10,429 bases of DNA from an uncultured Blautia sp. GTDB taxonomy: Bacteria; Bacillota; Clostridia; Lachnospirales; Lachnospiraceae. Below, piece after piece: positions 6,515 through 10,429 of the stretch (positions are counted from its first letter, which is position 1; every line of letters begins with the position of its first letter). The stretch covers positions 1 through 10,429 of the forward strand of contig NZ_CANTKB010000051.1 in NCBI RefSeq assembly GCF_947654165.1, written 5' to 3'. Under the pieces are notes generated by a model. The model searched no databases. It was not told the origin of the DNA and worked only from the letters and a program-made list of their open reading frames with translations. A program made the translations under genes and the position numbers.

Positions 6515-8047
6515 ATGAAATATAGAAATCCAATCATCTCCGGGTATAACCCGGATCCATCTATCTGTAGAGTAGGGGATGATTATTACATAGTGAATTC
6601 TTCGTTTGAATATTTTCCGGGAGTCCCTGTTTATCACAGCAAGAATTTAGTAAACTGGGAATTAATAGGAAACTGTCTGGATAGAAAATCTCAGCTTTTG
6701 TTAGAAAAGTGTAAGCCTTCAGGAGGAATTTATGCTCCTACGCTGCGTTATCATGATGGAACATTCTTCATGACTACAACTAATGTTTCCCATAAAGGAA
6801 ACTTTATTGTACATACAAAGGATATAAAAAAAGGTTGGTCAGAACCTGTATGGATAGATCAGGGAGGTATCGATCCGTCGCTTTTGTTTGATGATGATGG
6901 AACAGTATACTTCTTATCTACAGCTACAGATGAACAGGGTGAAGCAGGGATTTTTATGTGTGAGATTAATCCCTTTACAGGGGAGAAGCTAGCTGAAAGC
7001 GTAGTGATAAGTCGTGGATGTGGTGGAAGATATGCAGAAGGTCCGCATTTATATAAATGGTTTGGAAAATATTATCTTATGCTGGCAGAAGGTGGTACAG
7101 AATATGGGCATATGGAAACGATGTTGAGATCGGATAGTCCGTATGGTCCATATGAAGCTTGCCCTCATAATCCTATTTTGACACATAGAGATGATATGAG
7201 AGAGGAAATTTACTGCACTGGACATGCTGATATGATGGAAGATCATAATGGAAACTGGTGGATGGTTTGTCTGGCGATTCGTCCATGTGAAGAGAAATCT
7301 AATAGGGTTTTGCTGCATAATCTTGGAAGAGAGACCTTTTTAGCACCTGTTGTATGGGATGAGGAAGGATGGCCTGTTGTGGGAGACAGGGGGCTGATTT
7401 CACTTGAGATGGACGGATCGCTTCCAGGACCAGAACCATGGAAGGTAAATCGTGATTTTTCAGATGATTTTTCAGATGAGACGTTTAGTCCTTCTTATAA
7501 TTTTTTGAGAAATCCTAATATGGAACATTATAAAAGAGATACTGGAAATGCTGCATTAGTCTTACAAGGTACAGAAATAACATTAAATGATATGGATAGT
7601 CCTACATGGTTGGGAATTCGGCAAAAAGGTTTTGAAACGGTTTCGTCTGTAGAAGTTTGCTTACTGGAAGCAAAAAACAACGTCAGAGCAGGGTTGACCG
7701 CATTTTACACAGAATCTTATCATTATGAAATATATATAACAAAAGAAAATGGAGTGTCAAAAGTCTGTCTGGCAAAACATATACATGATATTTATGTGGT
7801 TACAGCAGAAAAAGAAATTTCTGATGCGGAAAATATTATTCTGCGCATAGAATCAGATAAAAAATATTACCGATTTGTTTTCAGTGTGGACGGAAAAGAA
7901 TTCACAGAGTTAGGAACAGGTTTGGTTGTAGGATTGTGTACAGAAGGAACCAAATATATGACCTTTACAGGAACATATATCGGTATGTTCGCAGAAAATG
8001 GAATCGCCCGTTTTAAAAATTTTAAAATTAATGTGAAAGATTATTGA
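6515..8047 (+). CDS. GH43 beta-xylosidase / alpha-L-arabinofuranosidase
   Basis: This 510-residue glycoside hydrolase of family 43, of the XynB type, removes xylose or arabinose units from oligosaccharides by an inverting mechanism. The N-terminal five-bladed propeller covers about residues 1-310. The three expected catalytic acids are in place: D14 in NPDPS (base), D120 in IDPSL (pKa modulator) and E175 in AEGPHL (acid). The start of the domain reads NPIISGYNPDPSICRVGDDYYIVNSSFEYFPGVPVYHSKNLVNW. A C-terminal beta-sandwich (about 318-510, starting DDFSDETFSPSYNFLR) matches the concanavalin-like domain of GH43 beta-xylosidases. There is no signal peptide, so it acts in the cytoplasm. GGAGGA at 6501-6506 fixes the start. 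The insertion sequence now separates it from its original promoter. Xylosidase versus arabinofuranosidase cannot be decided by eye. Confidence 0.92.
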   Translation: MKYRNPIISGYNPDPSICRVGDDYYIVNSSFEYFPGVPVYHSKNLVNWELIGNCLDRKSQLLLEKCKPSGGIYAPTLRYHDGTFFMTTTNVSHKGNFIVHTKDIKKGWSEPVWIDQGGIDPSLLFDDDGTVYFLSTATDEQGEAGIFMCEINPFTGEKLAESVVISRGCGGRYAEGPHLYKWFGKYYLMLAEGGTEYGHMETMLRSDSPYGPYEACPHNPILTHRDDMREEIYCTGHADMMEDHNGNWWMVCLAIRPCEEKSNRVLLHNLGRETFLAPVVWDEEGWPVVGDRGLISLEMDGSLPGPEPWKVNRDFSDDFSDETFSPSYNFLRNPNMEHYKRDTGNAALVLQGTEITLNDMDSPTWLGIRQKGFETVSSVEVCLLEAKNNVRAGLTAFYTESYHYEIYITKENGVSKVCLAKHIHDIYVVTAEKEISDAENIILRIESDKKYYRFVFSVDGKEFTELGTGLVVGLCTEGTKYMTFTGTYIGMFAENGIARFKNFKINVKDY

Positions 8048-8050
8048 TAG

Positions 8051-8083
8051 AAGCCCCTCCTGTTTTTTAACTGGAGGGGTTTT
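8051..8083 (+). terminator. Terminator-like hairpin between GH43 and GH3 genes
   Basis: CCCCTCC (8054-8060) pairs with GGAGGGG (8073-8079) around a 12-base loop, extended by A-T and G-U pairs to about 10 bp, and is followed by TTTT. This is a good intrinsic terminator shape with a short T-run. Because the next gene starts only 33 bases later in the same direction, it may act as a partial terminator or mRNA stabiliser within the operon. Confidence 0.75.
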
Positions 8084-8115
8084 AGAAAATAATACTTCAT
8101 GAAGAGGTATGGAAT

Positions 8116-10332
8116 ATGGATAATAGAAAACTGCAAGAATTATTTAATGAAATGAGTATTGAAGAAAAAATAGGGCAGCTATTTCAGGTGACTGGAGCGG
8201 TATATGAAGAGGAGGCAGTAATTTCAGGCCCGATAAAAGAGCTGGGAATAAATGAAAGAGACATTTATCTGGCTGGAAGTGTCCTGGGGACTATGGGGGC
8301 GAAAAAAACAAAACAGATACAGAAAAAATATATGGAAAAGCATCCCCATCATATACCGTTGCTTTTTATGCTGGATATTATTAATGGATATAAAACGGTT
8401 TATCAAATTCCATTAGGTCAGGGTGCTGCCTTTGAACCGGAATTGGCAAGAAAATGTGCTTCTATGGCGGCAAGAGAGGCAGCGGCAGATGGTCTCCATG
8501 TGACATTTTCACCAATGGCAGATTTGGTTCGTGATGCCAGATGGGGAAGAGTCATGGAAGCCACAGGGGAAGACGTGTATTTGAATAGTGTATATGCCAG
8601 GGCTATGGTAGAAGGATATCAGGGAGAAGATTTAAGCGACAAGGAAACTTTGGCAGCATGTGTAAAACATTTTGCAGGATATGGGGCAGCCGAAGCAGGT
8701 AGAGACTACAATACTGTGGAACTGTCAGAGCGAACTTTAAGGGATTTTTATCTTCCGGCATATGAAAGTGGGATTCAGGCAGGAGCAGAGCTGGTTATGA
8801 CATCTTTTAATACCATAGATGGAATTCCAGCTACTATTAATAAAAAGCTTATGAGAGAAGTGTTGCGAAAAGAAATGGGGTTTGATGGGGTACTGATTTC
8901 AGATTTTGGGGCTATAGGAGAAACAATTACTCATGGCGTTTCTGAAGACAGAGCAGATGCAGCAAGGCGGGCATTGGAGGCAGGGGTTGATATTGACATG
9001 ATGTCAGGAGTCTATCCGCAAACACTCTATCAGTTATTAAAAGAAAAGAAGATTGAACTGGAAATGATAGAAGAATGTGCCTGGCGAGTTCTAAAGATGA
9101 AAAATAAACTGGGATTGTTTGAAAACCCTTATAAAGGGGCTGATGAAGATTTGGCTGAGAAACAAATATTATGTCAGGAGCATAAAGAACTAGCAGAAAC
9201 TATGGCAACAAAGTCTTTTGTTTTGTTGGAGAATAAGAATAATATACTGCCTTTAAGCAAAGGGGACAAAGTTCTTTTTGTAGGACCATATGTAAATAGA
9301 CAGGAAATGTTGGGTGCATGGTCATTTACAGGAGATATATCTGACACAATTACTATACAGCAGGCAGCAGAAAAGAAAATGAAAAATTATGAGGTTTGCT
9401 TCTGCCAGGGATGTCCAATTCTTCCAAAAGAAATGAAGCTGGACGGTTTTGTAAATTACAAAGAGGAAGAATTCGGAGAAAAGGAAATTGAAAAGATGCT
9501 GACAGAGGCGGAAAGCAAAGCTAAACAAGCTGATGTCGTAGTTCTTGCATTAGGAGAGCATTTTTTACAATCAGGAGAAGCTACAAGCAGAGCAATGATA
9601 GAGATTCCTGAGAATCAAATGAAGTTATTGGAGAGAATAGAAAAAATCAATCCCAATATTGTGGTTGTTTTGTTTAATGGAAGACCTCTTGATATCAGAA
9701 AGATAAAACAAAGAGCGAAAGCAATTTTAGAGGTCTGGATTCCGGGAACTATGGGAGGAAATGCAATCGTGGATATGCTGGTGGGAAACAATACTCCTTC
9801 AGGAAAATTGCCAATGAGCTTTCCTTACTGCGTAGGTCAAATTCCGATCCATTATGATGAACTAAATACAGGACGTGTGCATGTGCAAGGAAGAGATAAA
9901 GATAGATATGTGTCCAAATATTTAGATGTGCAAAATAAACCTCTTTATACATTTGGATATGGATTGACTTATACAAATTTTCGCATATCAGAACCTGTTT
10001 TAAGCAAAAACAGTATGAGAACAGGCGAGAGAATTATAGCTTCTGTAAAAGTAAAAAACTGTGGTGAAAGGTCAGGAGTAGAAACGCTCCAGTTATATAT
10101 ACATGATGTGGCTGCGAGTGTAGCACGTCCTAAAAAACAATTAAAAGGATTTCAAAAGATTGAACTGCAGCCACAGGAAGAACAGGAGGTATCTTTTGTA
10201 ATTTCGGAAGAAATACTTCGATTCACCAGAGAAGATGGAGTATTTTCCAGTGAAGAAGGTGAGTTTGAAGTTTTTATAGGAAATAGCAGTGAAGAAGAGA
10301 GAAGAGCTAAATTTGTTTTGAAAAGTGAATAA
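8116..10332 (+). CDS. GH3 beta-glycosidase (beta-xylosidase/beta-glucosidase, BglX-like)
   Basis: This 738-residue retaining beta-glycosidase of family GH3 releases terminal beta-linked sugars. Residues 1-330 are the TIM barrel, with GEDVYLNS, the KHF motif at K184-H185 and the nucleophile D263 in LISDFGAI. Residues 365-600 form the second alpha/beta domain, where E488 in SGEATSR is the likely acid/base. A fibronectin type III-like domain follows at about 640-730. Length and order fit bacterial GH3 enzymes. No signal peptide is present, so it is cytoplasmic. GAAGAGG (8101-8107) supports the ATG at 8116; an ATG at 8109 is in another frame and stops at once. Next to GH43 and GH51 genes a role on xylo-oligosaccharides is likely, but beta-glucosidase activity is possible. 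A weak promoter after the upstream hairpin (TTAACT, 17 bases, TAATAC) cannot be excluded. Confidence 0.94.
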   Translation: MDNRKLQELFNEMSIEEKIGQLFQVTGAVYEEEAVISGPIKELGINERDIYLAGSVLGTMGAKKTKQIQKKYMEKHPHHIPLLFMLDIINGYKTVYQIPLGQGAAFEPELARKCASMAAREAAADGLHVTFSPMADLVRDARWGRVMEATGEDVYLNSVYARAMVEGYQGEDLSDKETLAACVKHFAGYGAAEAGRDYNTVELSERTLRDFYLPAYESGIQAGAELVMTSFNTIDGIPATINKKLMREVLRKEMGFDGVLISDFGAIGETITHGVSEDRADAARRALEAGVDIDMMSGVYPQTLYQLLKEKKIELEMIEECAWRVLKMKNKLGLFENPYKGADEDLAEKQILCQEHKELAETMATKSFVLLENKNNILPLSKGDKVLFVGPYVNRQEMLGAWSFTGDISDTITIQQAAEKKMKNYEVCFCQGCPILPKEMKLDGFVNYKEEEFGEKEIEKMLTEAESKAKQADVVVLALGEHFLQSGEATSRAMIEIPENQMKLLERIEKINPNIVVVLFNGRPLDIRKIKQRAKAILEVWIPGTMGGNAIVDMLVGNNTPSGKLPMSFPYCVGQIPIHYDELNTGRVHVQGRDKDRYVSKYLDVQNKPLYTFGYGLTYTNFRISEPVLSKNSMRTGERIIASVKVKNCGERSGVETLQLYIHDVAASVARPKKQLKGFQKIELQPQEEQEVSFVISEEILRFTREDGVFSSEEGEFEVFIGNSSEEERRAKFVLKSE

Positions 10333-10374
10333 CTTATGAGGACAGGATTTGAAAAACACGGGGAGGAAAATATT

Positions 10375-10429
10375 ATGGCAAAATTAGTAATCAATCCAAA
10401 CAAGAAAGTAAGCAAAATCAACAAGGAAA
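10375..10429 (+). CDS. Start of probable GH51 alpha-L-arabinofuranosidase (truncated by window end)
   Basis: Only the first 18 codons are present, MAKLVINPNKKVSKINKE. This resembles from memory the opening strand of intracellular GH51 alpha-L-arabinofuranosidases, in which a short VNP..K...I segment leads into the (D)KRIYG.F.EHLGR motif. The ribosome site GGGGAGGA (10360-10367) lies at good spacing. An in-frame ATG at 10336 sits upstream of that site and is less likely. It is 42 bases behind the GH3 stop codon with no terminator between, so the two are probably co-transcribed. The start of a gene is clear; the family call rests on very few residues. Confidence 0.6.
   Translation, partial: MAKLVINPNKKVSKINKE

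Noticed and set aside
10141..10424. Minus-strand open frames over the end of the GH3 gene
   Set aside because: They overlap the conserved fibronectin-like domain and have no ribosome site or family resemblance.
1..10429. CRISPR array, tRNA, rRNA or defence system
   Set aside because: No regularly spaced repeats, tRNA-like cloverleaf, rRNA segment or defence-type protein domain was seen on either strand.

Overview
The window looks like an AT-rich, Gram-positive gut Firmicute, most likely a Lachnospiraceae member (Roseburia/Blautia/Eubacterium rectale type). This is inferred from the A/T-rich codon use, strong GGAGG-type ribosome binding sites, a lipoprotein-anchored sugar-binding protein and the gene order. 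No species can be named from the sequence alone.

The backbone is a utilisation locus, all on the + strand, for pentose-containing oligosaccharides. Arabinoxylan- or xylan-derived oligosaccharides are the most likely substrate. In order it holds: a LacI-family regulator (358-1440); a lipoprotein solute-binding protein (1510-2805); two ABC permeases (2890-3798 and 3809-4657); a GH43 beta-xylosidase/arabinofuranosidase (6515-8047); a GH3 beta-glycosidase (8116-10332); and the first 18 codons of what looks like a GH51 alpha-L-arabinofuranosidase (10375 to the window end). None of the complete glycosidases has a signal peptide. The inferred scheme is that the ABC importer brings intact oligosaccharides into the cell, and the cytoplasmic enzymes then remove arabinose and xylose units. 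No ABC ATPase lies in the window, as is usual for importers that share an MsmK-type ATPase.

The operon is interrupted by an insertion sequence of about 1.81 kb (4672-6482) that carries one DDE transposase on the - strand. Its ends can be read directly. There are imperfect terminal inverted repeats (TAGG...TTGCGAAAC) and, exactly abutting both of them, a 13-bp direct repeat ATTAAATATAGAA. Removing the element and one repeat copy would put the GH43 gene 33 bp behind the second permease gene, so the insertion is secondary and falls between import and degradation genes. The element has a terminator and a 9-bp anti-Shine-Dalgarno sequence upstream of its transposase. This is an apparent two-layer guard against read-through expression and the most interesting signal in the window.

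Regulatory structure in the rest of the locus: a hairpin at the left edge (11-40); a promoter with an imperfect inverted repeat between -35 and -10 in front of the binding-protein gene (1444-1474); an 18-bp stem-loop between the binding-protein and permease genes (2817-2860); and an intrinsic terminator-like hairpin between GH43 and GH3 (8051-8083). The first 330 bases hold no supportable gene.
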